Positions 7,978 to 15,077 of a stretch of 64,000 nt of DNA are shown here, in pieces (the first letter of the stretch is position 1; each line of letters opens with the position of its first letter). Origin of the DNA: JARIHC01 sp035692985 (GTDB lineage: Bacteria; Patescibacteriota; Saccharimonadia; Saccharimonadales; UBA4665). A model generated the notes under the pieces. The model was not told the origin of the DNA. It did no database searches and worked only from the letters and a program-made list of their open reading frames with translations. Where the stretch lies: the NCBI GenBank assembly GCA_035692985.1, contig DASSHG010000005.1:44237-108236 (forward strand). The letters run 5' to 3'. The position numbers and the translations under genes were made by a program.

Positions 7978-9261
7978 CTACTTGCTGGCGTAGCCGCGGA
8001 GTTTGTCGATGGTCTTTTCGGTCATCATGCGAGTCTGGATGTCGCGGCGGGCTTCCGGCTTGGCCAACTCGGCCTGCATGGCAGCGTCAGTGTATTGGCC
8101 TTTTAGCAGCTGCATGCGGATTTCCAACTCTTCGGGCGTCACGGTAATGTCTTCGCGATTGGCGATTTCACCCAGCAATAGGCCGATCTTGACGCGCAGC
8201 GTGGCACTCTCACGCTTGGCTTCTCGGTGGCCGGCCTCATCTACGCCCTCGTCTTTTAGATGTTCCTGCCAGGTCTGGCCACGGTAAGCCAGATTACGCT
8301 TTTCTTCGTCTTCCATACGGGTGATCTCCTCCTCGACCATGCTGTTGGGCAGAGTCACCGTGCTCTTGGCGGCGATTTTTTCCAGCAGCTCGTTGTCGTA
8401 GATCTGCTGGTTTTCGCGCTGCCGCTCAACTTTCACTTGCTTCTTGATATCAGCTTTTAGTTCGGCCAATGTTTTGAACGGCCCAACGGTGGCGGCGAAT
8501 TTGTCGTCTAGTTTGGGCTTGGCCATCTCCTGGACTTTCAGCACCTCAACCTTGAAAGCAACCTTGCGGCTCTGGAGTGCCGCGGCACCGTAATCCTTGG
8601 GGAAGGTCAGCGTAAAAGTGACTGTCGCACCCGGTTTGGCGCCAACTAGTTCTTCCTCGAAACCCGGGATAAAACTTTTGCTGCCCAGCGCCAACGGGTA
8701 TTCGTTGCCAGCGGCACCCTGGATCGGTTCTTTGGTCTCGGCATCGGTGCCTTTGAAGTTAATAATTAACTCGTCGCCGAGTTTGGCGGCCCGTTTGACC
8801 TCTGTTTTTTCGGCTGAACGGGCACGCAGGTTTTCCAATACCTCGTTGACGTCTTTGGCGGCCACGGCGGTAGTCTTGGGCGCCAATTTAATCTTTTTAT
8901 AATCAGCTGGCTTGATATCACCCACGGCCTCTACTTCGGCCGTGAACTCCAACGTGGTAAACGGCACGAATTTGGTGATATTGATCTCTGGCTGGGCGGC
9001 TGGACGGATTTTTTCCTGCTGGACGGCGTCAACATACAGCCGGTTGACAGCTTGTTCCAACACCTCGGTCTGAAGCGCTGATTGGTCTAGCTGCTTTTCT
9101 ACCATGTGAGCCGGCGCTTTACCGGACCGGAAACCTTGGATTTTGGCATCTTTGCCCAAGCGCTCCACGACTTCTTGCTTGATTGTGCTGAGCAGAGCCG
9201 CTTCGGCGCTGATAGTGAGCTTGAGCTTAGTTGGTGATAATTGCTCTTTTTTAATCTGCAT
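7978..9261 (-). CDS. tig: Trigger factor (ribosome-bound chaperone, peptidyl-prolyl isomerase)
   Basis: Chaperone that binds near the ribosome exit tunnel. 427 aa, the usual length and domain order: N-terminal ribosome-binding domain with the signature loop GFRSGKAP (about residues 43-50; family G-F-R-x-G-x-x-P), a central FKBP-like PPIase domain with GDELIINFKGTDAET (about 164-178) and PGFEEELVGAKPG, then the helical C-terminal chaperone domain. The start is ATG at 9261; a -10-like TACACT ends 8 nt before it and no Shine-Dalgarno is seen, so a very short leader or a leaderless mRNA is likely. Separately transcribed from the hisS unit upstream. Confidence 0.96.
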   Translation of the reverse strand: MQIKKEQLSPTKLKLTISAEAALLSTIKQEVVERLGKDAKIQGFRSGKAPAHMVEKQLDQSALQTEVLEQAVNRLYVDAVQQEKIRPAAQPEINITKFVPFTTLEFTAEVEAVGDIKPADYKKIKLAPKTTAVAAKDVNEVLENLRARSAEKTEVKRAAKLGDELIINFKGTDAETKEPIQGAAGNEYPLALGSKSFIPGFEEELVGAKPGATVTFTLTFPKDYGAAALQSRKVAFKVEVLKVQEMAKPKLDDKFAATVGPFKTLAELKADIKKQVKVERQRENQQIYDNELLEKIAAKSTVTLPNSMVEEEITRMEDEEKRNLAYRGQTWQEHLKDEGVDEAGHREAKRESATLRVKIGLLLGEIANREDITVTPEELEIRMQLLKGQYTDAAMQAELAKPEARRDIQTRMMTEKTIDKLRGYASK

Positions 9262-9295
9262 AGGAGGCTAGTGTAACATCTCTCGGTGGTTTTTT

Positions 9296-9751
9296 CTAGC
9301 GCAGGAACGGAATTAGGAGGGTGATAGCGGCGGCAAACCAAGTGACTTCTACTACCGCGCCAATTGGTTTTTCAAACCACTGGATATTGCCGGCGAATTT
9401 TTCATAAACGTTGCGTTTCCATTTTTTGCCGCGGCGCATTTTGAGGTATTTATTGATCCACAACAGGTCTGGAGAGGTTGCCACGAAAGCGCAGACTGAT
9501 GCTAATAGCCAGTGTTGCGGTTGTAAAATTGCCAAACAGATCACCAGCAAAATGCATAGACTAGCATCAGACACTATATAGTGTCTGAAATTTTTGGTTT
9601 TCAGGTAAGTCATCGGCGGAAGATTGCTGCCAAAATGCGGCAAGGCGTCGCAGACGAAGTGCGAAACCAGTGCCGCAGGGATAGCGATGAGCGGCTCACC
9701 GACCACCAGGCCTATAACTGCCCCTGTTAACGCGTGGTTAATAGCTGTCAC
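9296..9751 (-). CDS. Predicted membrane hydrolase of the YdjM/DUF457 type
   Basis: Integral membrane protein of 151 aa. The opening H-A-L-T-G-A-V-I-G and the later SHFVCDALPHFG fit the metal-dependent membrane hydrolase family (YdjM, DUF457), whose members carry conserved His and Asp residues in HxxTG and SHxxxDxxPH. Hydrophobic segments at about residues 10-35, 62-90 and 130-150. The GTG start at 9751 overlaps the TGA of hisS (GTGA), so it is translationally coupled to hisS. Substrate unknown. Confidence 0.65.
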   Translation of the reverse strand: MTAINHALTGAVIGLVVGEPLIAIPAALVSHFVCDALPHFGSNLPPMTYLKTKNFRHYIVSDASLCILLVICLAILQPQHWLLASVCAFVATSPDLLWINKYLKMRRGKKWKRNVYEKFAGNIQWFEKPIGAVVEVTWFAAAITLLIPFLR

Positions 9752-11055
9752 TGCTGGCTAGCCTCCTTAAGGGTTTTGGCTACCGCTTTGAGACTTAGGC
9801 TCTGCTCCTTGCCTGATTGGAGATTCTTTAGATTATACTTGCCGGTTTTCAACTCGCTTTCACCGATGACCAGCACGTACCTTATGCTTTTTTTGGAGGC
9901 TGTTTTGAGTTGGTCGCCGAGCTTGCGGCCCGAAAAGTCGACGGCCAGATTGATGCCCAGCTGCCGCAGCTCGGCGACCGGTTTGGCGGCGGCCGCCTGG
10001 ATATCGCCGGCTAGGGCGACGTAGGCATCAGTTTCGGGCTTGAGCTCCGGCATCAGACGGTGCAATTCTAGAAAGTTAGCCAGCGTCACGTCGCCCCAGC
10101 CGAAACCGACGGTCGGCACGGGAGGCACGCCGAACAGCCCGACTAAACCGTCGTAGCGGCCGCCGCCCAGCATGGAACGATTATTATCGGGGTGCTTATC
10201 AAAGACTTCAAAAATGATGTCCGTGTAATAATCAAAACCTCGCATCAGGCCGATATCAAAGCGCGCGTTCTTTATGCCGCCATTACTTAACATGTTAAGT
10301 AATGCCTCAATTTCAGATACTGAGGGATGTTTCGCAAGCTCCGCCGGTAATTTTTTGAGATTTTTTACATCCAGCAACGCCAGCAGTTTTTCGGCCGCAC
10401 CGCCTTGGCGCGACTTCGAACTGAGCGCCCCATCGATCGCCGAAATAAATTTGCCGCGTTCCATTTTAGCTTTTTTGTCTATCAATTTGGCGACGTCATG
10501 AGCCTCCTGCTTGTCTAGACCAACATAACTCGCCAGCGCCTCATCCACCAGTTTGCGGCTGTTCAGCCGGATCTCGTACATATCGGATGAAGCACCGAAA
10601 GCCTTAAACATGGCATCGGCCATGGAAATCATTTCCAGCTCGGCCTCCACTCCCTCGACGCCGAACAGGTCGACGTTGAGCTGCCAATGCTCGCGCAGAC
10701 GGCCCCGCTGCGGCCGCTCATAGCGCCACAGGTTGGGAATACTGTACCAACGCAATGGATATGCCAGTTCCTGCCGTTGAGCGGCAACCATACGACTGAC
10801 CGTTGGCGTCATTTCCGGCCGGATGACGACCTTGCGTTTGCCGCGGTCCTCAAAGACGTAGGTCTGTTCGTTGACGATCTCTTCGCCTGTCTTGGCCAGA
10901 TAAATCTCCAGCGGCTCCAGGATAGGCGCGTCATACTCCTCATAGCCATAGCGCTCGCAGACCTGGCGCCAGATATCGAACATATATTTTTGCAAACGCT
11001 TATCCGACGGATAAAAATCCCGCGCGCCTTTATATGGTTGTTTCGAGAGTGCCAT
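9748..11055 (-). CDS. hisS: Histidyl-tRNA synthetase
   Basis: Class II aminoacyl-tRNA synthetase charging tRNA-His. 435 aa, normal length. Motif 2 is in RPEMTPTVSRM and the WRYERPQRGRLREHWQLNVDLFG stretch; the HisRS-specific motif occurs as GGGRYDGLVGLFG and RGFDYYTD; the C-terminal ~95 residues form the anticodon-binding domain. A -10 box TATAAT (11072-11067) overlaps the end of hisH, giving hisS a possible second promoter with a ~5-nt leader. It also lies downstream of the putative histidine attenuator at 11774-11875, which would couple its expression to the level of charged tRNA-His. Confidence 0.96.
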   Translation of the reverse strand: MALSKQPYKGARDFYPSDKRLQKYMFDIWRQVCERYGYEEYDAPILEPLEIYLAKTGEEIVNEQTYVFEDRGKRKVVIRPEMTPTVSRMVAAQRQELAYPLRWYSIPNLWRYERPQRGRLREHWQLNVDLFGVEGVEAELEMISMADAMFKAFGASSDMYEIRLNSRKLVDEALASYVGLDKQEAHDVAKLIDKKAKMERGKFISAIDGALSSKSRQGGAAEKLLALLDVKNLKKLPAELAKHPSVSEIEALLNMLSNGGIKNARFDIGLMRGFDYYTDIIFEVFDKHPDNNRSMLGGGRYDGLVGLFGVPPVPTVGFGWGDVTLANFLELHRLMPELKPETDAYVALAGDIQAAAAKPVAELRQLGINLAVDFSGRKLGDQLKTASKKSIRYVLVIGESELKTGKYNLKNLQSGKEQSLSLKAVAKTLKEASQQ

Positions 11056-11067
11056 AACTTGACTCCA

Positions 11068-11739
11068 TTATAGCCCAGCCGTGTCGTTTGCGCATATTTG
11101 CACGAAGTTACGGATCAATTCCAGCCCGGGTGATTTTCCAGACTTCTCGGGGTGGAATTGCACGCCATATAGGTTCTCATGTTGTACGGCGCCCACTACA
11201 GTCCTCACTTCTCCCGAGGGAAGCCCGAATGGTGATTCAACGGTTACGACCGAACTATCCTCTGGCACGGCGACACAACAGTGGAGGTGATAAAAAAACT
11301 TTTTTGTTATCCCATCGGTTAATGACGCATCCCTGGTAAATGTAACTCTACTCCAACCCACGTTGAAACCACCAGCGCGCCTGACCACACCTGGCAATAA
11401 GCCAAGGCCCTTTGTGTACTCTTGCTCCTCGGAAGCCTCAAATAACAACTGATGCCCTAAGCAGATTCCTAGAATTGGCTTGCCCAGCTTCTTAAAACGT
11501 TTTATGGGGTCTACCAGGTCGCGTTCGGCCATCCTCCTCATAACTTCCGGAAACGCCCCGACGCCGGGCAAAACCAGTCCATCGGCGGCTAGTATGGTTT
11601 GCCGTTCGTCAGTCCGCGGAGCTTCTGCGCCTACATATTCAAGCGCTTTCTGCACAGAACGCCAATTACCTAAACCATGATTTATGACAGCTATAGTCGG
11701 CACCTGCCCAGTATCGTCTATTTTTTCAATTTTATTCAT
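11068..11739 (-). CDS. hisH: Glutamine amidotransferase subunit of imidazole glycerol phosphate synthase (HisH-like)
   Basis: Class I glutaminase that in histidine biosynthesis supplies ammonia to HisF. 223 aa. INHGLGNWRSV near the N-terminus, LPGVGAFP, the nucleophile elbow GICLGHQLLFE, VGWS and the catalytic His/Glu in GVQFHPEKSG all match HisH. The start is ATG at 11739 with GGAGG 5 nt before it; an upstream TTG at 11751 is less likely. No hisF or other his gene is in the window, so it is an orphan here. It is preceded by a leader peptide with clustered His codons and a terminator, and followed by hisS at 12 nt. HisH homologues also act in surface-sugar pathways, so the reaction is not certain. 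Confidence 0.85.
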   Translation of the reverse strand: MNKIEKIDDTGQVPTIAVINHGLGNWRSVQKALEYVGAEAPRTDERQTILAADGLVLPGVGAFPEVMRRMAERDLVDPIKRFKKLGKPILGICLGHQLLFEASEEQEYTKGLGLLPGVVRRAGGFNVGWSRVTFTRDASLTDGITKKFFYHLHCCVAVPEDSSVVTVESPFGLPSGEVRTVVGAVQHENLYGVQFHPEKSGKSPGLELIRNFVQICANDTAGL

Positions 11740-11770
11740 CAGCTCCTCCAAATTATTTTTGACACAATTA

Positions 11771-11793
11771 AAAACGCCGGGGCGGCCCGGCGT
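11771..11793 (-). terminator. Rho-independent terminator, probably the attenuator of hisH-hisS
   Basis: Perfect 8-bp GC-rich stem ACGCCGGG/CCCGGCGT with a four-base loop (11774-11793), followed on the minus strand by TTTT. It lies between the 19-codon leader ORF and hisH, 32 nt before the hisH start. The 5' arm contains CCGGG, complementary to CCCGG at 11824-11820 in the last sense codons of the leader ORF, so the two pairings exclude each other. It also has T-residues on the plus side, so it could terminate in both directions. Confidence 0.8.
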
Positions 11794-11815
11794 GGTTTTT
11801 CAGGATAAGAGAAAA

Positions 11816-11875
11816 CTAACCGGGTCGCTCCGACAGAATATGCAGATGGTGCTGGCTAGTATATGTGTTGGACAT
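11816..11875 (-). CDS. Putative histidine leader peptide (19 aa)
   Basis: Short reading frame coding MSNTYTSQHHLHILSERPG. Three of four consecutive codons are His (CAC CAT CTG CAT at 11851-11840). The stop codon (11818-11816) directly follows the CCCGG that can pair with the terminator arm. A ribosome stalled at the His codons would leave CCCGG free to form an antiterminator; one that reaches the stop codon would cover it and let the terminator form. This is the logic of his and trp leader attenuation, and the genes downstream are hisH and hisS. The -10 TATAAT ends 9 nt before the ATG, so the peptide is read from a nearly leaderless RNA. No homologue is known to me. Confidence 0.65.
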   Translation of the reverse strand: MSNTYTSQHHLHILSERPG

Positions 11876-11884
11876 GGTGACCTG

Positions 11885-11913
11885 ATTATACTTGCCGGGG
11901 CGTGGGTCAGCAA
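11885..11913 (-). promoter_or_regulatory. Promoter of the leader-hisH-hisS unit
   Basis: Minus strand: TTGCTG (11913-11908), 17-nt spacer, perfect TATAAT (11890-11885). It lies just downstream of the preceding minus-strand gene (stop at 11917). Confidence 0.65.
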
Positions 11914-11916
11914 GAC

Positions 11917-12147
11917 CTACGCGTTTTTACGTTGGAGTTCGCGTATATCTATGGTGTGGTGATCCACTGTGGCGACAGTGGTTTCCAGCTTGTTTGCCAG
12001 CCTGTCGAAGCGCTTGTCGACCTCCGCGAATTTCACATCCATATGGTTGGAGAGGGTCTGCATGGCGTCGCTGACGATTTCGCCGACTACGCGGCCGACG
12101 ATTTCCTCGACATCCTGTTTGGTAGCTGGAGGGCTAGCTGTTGTCAT
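11917..12147 (-). CDS. Small coiled-coil protein, 76 aa
   Basis: Short helical protein without a recognised function. After a short N-terminal stretch (MTTASPPATKQDVEEIV) it has heptad-like spacing of hydrophobic residues through FAEVDKRFDRLANKLETTVATVDHH, typical of the short coiled-coil proteins common in Saccharibacteria. Compare the 156-aa repeat protein at 57490. The start at 12147 is chosen because a TATACT -10 box ends exactly 6 nt upstream, which makes the mRNA leaderless; a longer frame from 12183 would include this promoter. Confidence 0.65.
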   Translation of the reverse strand: MTTASPPATKQDVEEIVGRVVGEIVSDAMQTLSNHMDVKFAEVDKRFDRLANKLETTVATVDHHTIDIRELQRKNA

Positions 12148-12153
12148 GGCTTC

Positions 12154-12159
12154 AGTATA
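12154..12159 (-). promoter_or_regulatory. -10 box (TATACT) 6 nt before the 76-aa gene
   Basis: TATACT on the minus strand, then 6 nt and ATG at 12147. A weak TTGCGC lies 18 nt upstream of it. Confidence 0.5.
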
Positions 12160-12206
12160 TTCCGTCCATCCTGCGACGCGCAAAAGATTCGGCCAGTTTC
12201 ATTAAA

Positions 12207-12785
12207 TTATTTAATAAACCGCGCAAGTCCAGAGGCGCCGAAGCTCAGGCTGTATAGGATAGCCCTGCCATGCTTGAGGCGTGGCAGTTGGCTCTCTTTG
12301 ACACCTGGTATGACAGTGGCAGCGTATGGCACCGTGCCATCAGCCGGAGAATAAAGGGACAGCATTTTGACTTTGTCTTGAGGCTTCAGCTTTGGCAAAT
12401 TGGCTTGCAGTAGTTCCAACGATGTTTTGAAGGCCGGATTTTCGTCATAAGTCTTCTGGCTAACCGTCTCGGGGGTGTTGATCTTGGCGCAGATATAAAT
12501 CAATCCGTTAATCTTATCCGACCGCTCCGCGTAAGCGTTCAGCACAGCGCTGGCACCGGCGCTGGCCCCAACCAGCGAAACCTGGTGCCCCTGGGAGTGA
12601 TATTTATCGATTTCGGCGAGCAGGCGCTGGAACTTCGGCCGCCATGCTTCCGCACCCGCCCACGGGATTTCGTGACAGTGGCCATGTACGCCATATAGGC
12701 GCCAGGTAGCTACAATCGTACTCTGGATACGCAACTTGTCATCCAGTATGCCGGGCACGTAAATGGCATGATGTTGTCGTTTCAT
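12207..12785 (-). CDS. Alpha/beta-hydrolase-like protein
   Basis: Predicted serine hydrolase of the alpha/beta fold, 192 aa. It has the oxyanion-side opening HAIYVPGILDD, the nucleophile elbow GASAG in VSLVGASAGASAVLNAY, a possible acid residue in YSPADGTVPY and a late His in RLKHGRAIL, in the order nucleophile-acid-His. No signal peptide. The ATG at 12785 lies only 6 nt after the encoded CCA end of tRNA-Leu, so the gene probably shares the tRNA transcript and is released by tRNA 3' processing. The longer frame from 12833 would run into the tRNA and is rejected. Substrate unknown. Confidence 0.8.
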   Translation of the reverse strand: MKRQHHAIYVPGILDDKLRIQSTIVATWRLYGVHGHCHEIPWAGAEAWRPKFQRLLAEIDKYHSQGHQVSLVGASAGASAVLNAYAERSDKINGLIYICAKINTPETVSQKTYDENPAFKTSLELLQANLPKLKPQDKVKMLSLYSPADGTVPYAATVIPGVKESQLPRLKHGRAILYSLSFGASGLARFIK

Positions 12786-12791
12786 AAGCTT

Positions 12792-12876
12792 TGGTGGGGA
12801 TGAAAGGACTTGAACCTTCACGCCTTGCGGCACTAGTTCCTAAAACTAGCGTGTCTACCAATTCCACCACATCCCC
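12792..12876 (-). tRNA. tRNA-Leu (anticodon TAG)
   Basis: 85-nt class II tRNA. Acceptor stem GGGGATG/CATCCCC, D-loop AATTGGTAGA, anticodon stem CTAGT/ACTAG with loop TTTAGGA and anticodon TAG at 12842-12840, a long variable arm (TGCCGCAAGGCGT), T-arm with GGTTCAAGTCC and an encoded CCA end at 12792. A TATAAT on the minus strand 16 nt upstream of the 5' end is the likely -10 box. Confidence 0.97.
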
Positions 12877-13009
12877 GTGGCTGCCCGCCACCATTATACA
12901 AGAGATAAAGCTTTTATTGTGCTTGGACTGTCTGAGAAATAACTGGCCTTGGTTAACAATAATGCTATGATTGACGCAGAAAGCACCAATATAAAAGAGG
13001 AAAACTCTT

Positions 13010-13738
13010 ATGGCAGCGGACCAAACCCCACCGAATACCAACCTAACGGACGGGGTGGCGCTGTCCGAGCCGGTAGTGCTGTCGCTGCCACCGCAATGGC
13101 CCGGGGCATTTAAAGCCTACAAGTACTCGAAACAAGCCGTAAAACTCAACGCCAACGCTATTGTTGGCTGGATTATAATAAGCGTCCTGGTATCCGGCGC
13201 CATCAGCACTTTAGGCCGCTCGTATAATAGTGGCGCTCCAACCAGAGGCCTGTTTGAGGTCATCAGCTACATAATCGCGCCTTTATTTTCCGCCATTATA
13301 ACCAAAGCCCTGATCGCAAGCGTTCGACGCCAGCCCGTAAGCGTCGGACAGGCCTTTTCTCAGGGCTGGCCATACTGGCTTAATACCATCGTGCTCAGCA
13401 TATTAGTCGGCGTAACTTTGCTTGTTAGTCTATTATTGCTCATCATTCCTTTCTTCTTCGTGTGGCCGCGGCTGTCGTTGGCGACTTATTTCTTGGTCGA
13501 TAAAAATCTCGGCCCTCTCGAAGCCTATAAAGCCAGCTGGGAAGCCACCAAGGGTTATGCCGGCTTCATTTATGGAATTTTAGGCGCTGAAGTTGCCATG
13601 GGATTGCTAGCCATCACAATCATCGGCATCCCATTCGCCATATATTTCTTGATTATGTACAGTGCCTCACACGCTCTCCTATACGAAGTAATAACTAGTT
13701 CAACTGCTCGGTCCGTCAAGACGCCGGTGGAAGCTTAG
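13010..13738 (+). CDS. Multi-pass membrane protein, 242 aa
   Basis: Integral membrane protein with hydrophobic segments at about residues 50-70, 85-105, 125-155 and 185-225. The layout, with a Pro-rich N-terminus, long helices and the VDKNLGPLEAYKASWEATKGY loop before the last pair, resembles DUF975 / glycerophosphodiester phosphodiesterase membrane-domain proteins, often linked to envelope functions; this is a weak family match. Start at 13010 has AGAGGA 8 nt upstream. Its 3' end overlaps the 3' end of rsmD by 39 nt in convergent orientation. Confidence 0.75.
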   Translation: MAADQTPPNTNLTDGVALSEPVVLSLPPQWPGAFKAYKYSKQAVKLNANAIVGWIIISVLVSGAISTLGRSYNSGAPTRGLFEVISYIIAPLFSAIITKALIASVRRQPVSVGQAFSQGWPYWLNTIVLSILVGVTLLVSLLLLIIPFFFVWPRLSLATYFLVDKNLGPLEAYKASWEATKGYAGFIYGILGAEVAMGLLAITIIGIPFAIYFLIMYSASHALLYEVITSSTARSVKTPVEA

Positions 13739-14248
13739 CTCGGCGTCACCGTAGTTTTTACTGCTTAGCAATTCGTAGTTATCTGCTAGTTCGATATCGG
13801 TTTGGGGCGGTAGGGAGAGAACAACGATGCCGTCCTGCTTGCATCGATCGGCTAGTCGCTCAAGCAGTTGCGGTGTTACGTCCGCGTATGGGGGATCGCA
13901 AATTACTATATCGAATGTCACGGAAGCCGGCGTCGTCGACAACCAAGCGCCGGCGCTAGCTTTGATAAGTTTGATTTGGCTTGTGAGCCCCAGTTCCTTG
14001 CTATTCTCGGCGATGGTGCGTTGGGCAGACTGATCAGAATCGATAGCCGTAGCCCGGGCCACGCCGCGGCTGAGTGCTTCGAAACTTAGCGCGCCGCTGC
14101 CGGCAAAAGCGTCCAAAACGGTCAGGCCGGTTATGTCGCCAAGCGCGTTGAAAAGCGCGCCGCGTATGCGCTCGCTCATCGGATGGGTGCGGTTTCCGCG
14201 CGGGCTGTTAAAGGCCCGTCCGCCGAGCCGTCCGGCTATGATACGCAT
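13700..14248 (-). CDS. rsmD: 16S rRNA (guanine(966)-N2)-methyltransferase
   Basis: SAM-dependent methylase of 16S rRNA G966. 182 aa from the ATG at 14248. The N-terminal MRIIAGRLGGR, PMSERIRGALFNALGD, the SAM-binding loop LDAFAGSGALSFEALSRG and the catalytic CDPPY motif are diagnostic for RsmD. The start is chosen because it begins with the conserved MRIIAG and lies one base after the TAA of the upstream gene; a frame extension to 14287 would overlap that gene. Convergent overlap with the membrane protein gene. Confidence 0.93.
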   Translation of the reverse strand: MRIIAGRLGGRAFNSPRGNRTHPMSERIRGALFNALGDITGLTVLDAFAGSGALSFEALSRGVARATAIDSDQSAQRTIAENSKELGLTSQIKLIKASAGAWLSTTPASVTFDIVICDPPYADVTPQLLERLADRCKQDGIVVLSLPPQTDIELADNYELLSSKNYGDAELSFHRRLDGPSS

Positions 14249-14249
14249 G

Positions 14250-15074
14250 TTAGCTGGCTTTCCTGGTCTCGGCTTCCTGGAGGGCACCGTACCAGACCAG
14301 CTCGACCGCTTGGACCAGCATTGGCGTCAACTGGTTGCGGACCCGCCGGGCCAGGCCGATTGTCCAGCCCGACTTATAAAAGGCATCGTAAAGTTCCAGA
14401 CGGGCCACCTCTTGGGCGGTCTTGCGGAACCATTCCGGCAGCGGTTGTGATTGGAACTGGTCAATCTTATCGGCCGTCAAACCCATTCGTTTACTGGTGC
14501 TCTTAAGCGGTGTTATCAGGTAAGCTACGCCCATTTCAAAAGCCGCATGGGTGGTAAACAAGCCCTTCGGCCCCCACATTTTCCAATTATTACGAACCCT
14601 ATGGCTGGCCGAGTGGCCGGGTATAATCAATTTTTTACTAATGGTCGTGCGGTCTTTTATGTCCCGTCCGCTGCTAAGCTCAACCAATTTTTCCTCATAT
14701 GGATAATGGTGGGCCGGCGTCAAACCGTCTACCACTGCATGGGCTAGCCAAGCGGCCTCAAAGGAAGCGCGTACCTGGTCTTGAGCCTTCAAGGCGGCCA
14801 CCAGTTGCTTGTAATGCCGCTCGATAAGCCCGATAAGCTGGTTGTCCTCCGGGTCAAAGGGCCGAAGATAATGCCACGGCTCATCCTTGGCGGGACTTTT
14901 GCGCTTGATGGCGTCCGGCCCCTGGCGGCCTTCGAAATGCAAAATCGAGCGCGTATCCGGGAACGGGCTGTGCGGCGCCAGACGCTCCAGGTTGCGCCGG
15001 GCCAGCCGGTCAATCTTCTGGTGGGCGCCAATCAGGCGGCCCGAAAAAACGGTCATGGTGGAGCCGGAATACAT
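14250..15074 (-). CDS. Hypothetical protein, possibly phospholipase C/P1-nuclease-like
   Basis: 274 aa, soluble. ILHFEGRQGPDAIKRKS near residue 45 and AWLAHAVVDGLTPAHHYPYEE near residue 110 recall the His/Asp metal-binding helices (H-x3-D-x3-P-x-H style) of the zinc-dependent phospholipase C and S1/P1 nuclease fold, but the match is short and no signal peptide is present. It lies 4 nt downstream of recG and 1 nt upstream of rsmD, so it is in a recG-hypothetical-rsmD operon. Function open. Confidence 0.6.
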   Translation of the reverse strand: MYSGSTMTVFSGRLIGAHQKIDRLARRNLERLAPHSPFPDTRSILHFEGRQGPDAIKRKSPAKDEPWHYLRPFDPEDNQLIGLIERHYKQLVAALKAQDQVRASFEAAWLAHAVVDGLTPAHHYPYEEKLVELSSGRDIKDRTTISKKLIIPGHSASHRVRNNWKMWGPKGLFTTHAAFEMGVAYLITPLKSTSKRMGLTADKIDQFQSQPLPEWFRKTAQEVARLELYDAFYKSGWTIGLARRVRNQLTPMLVQAVELVWYGALQEAETRKAS

Positions 15075-15077
15075 GGC

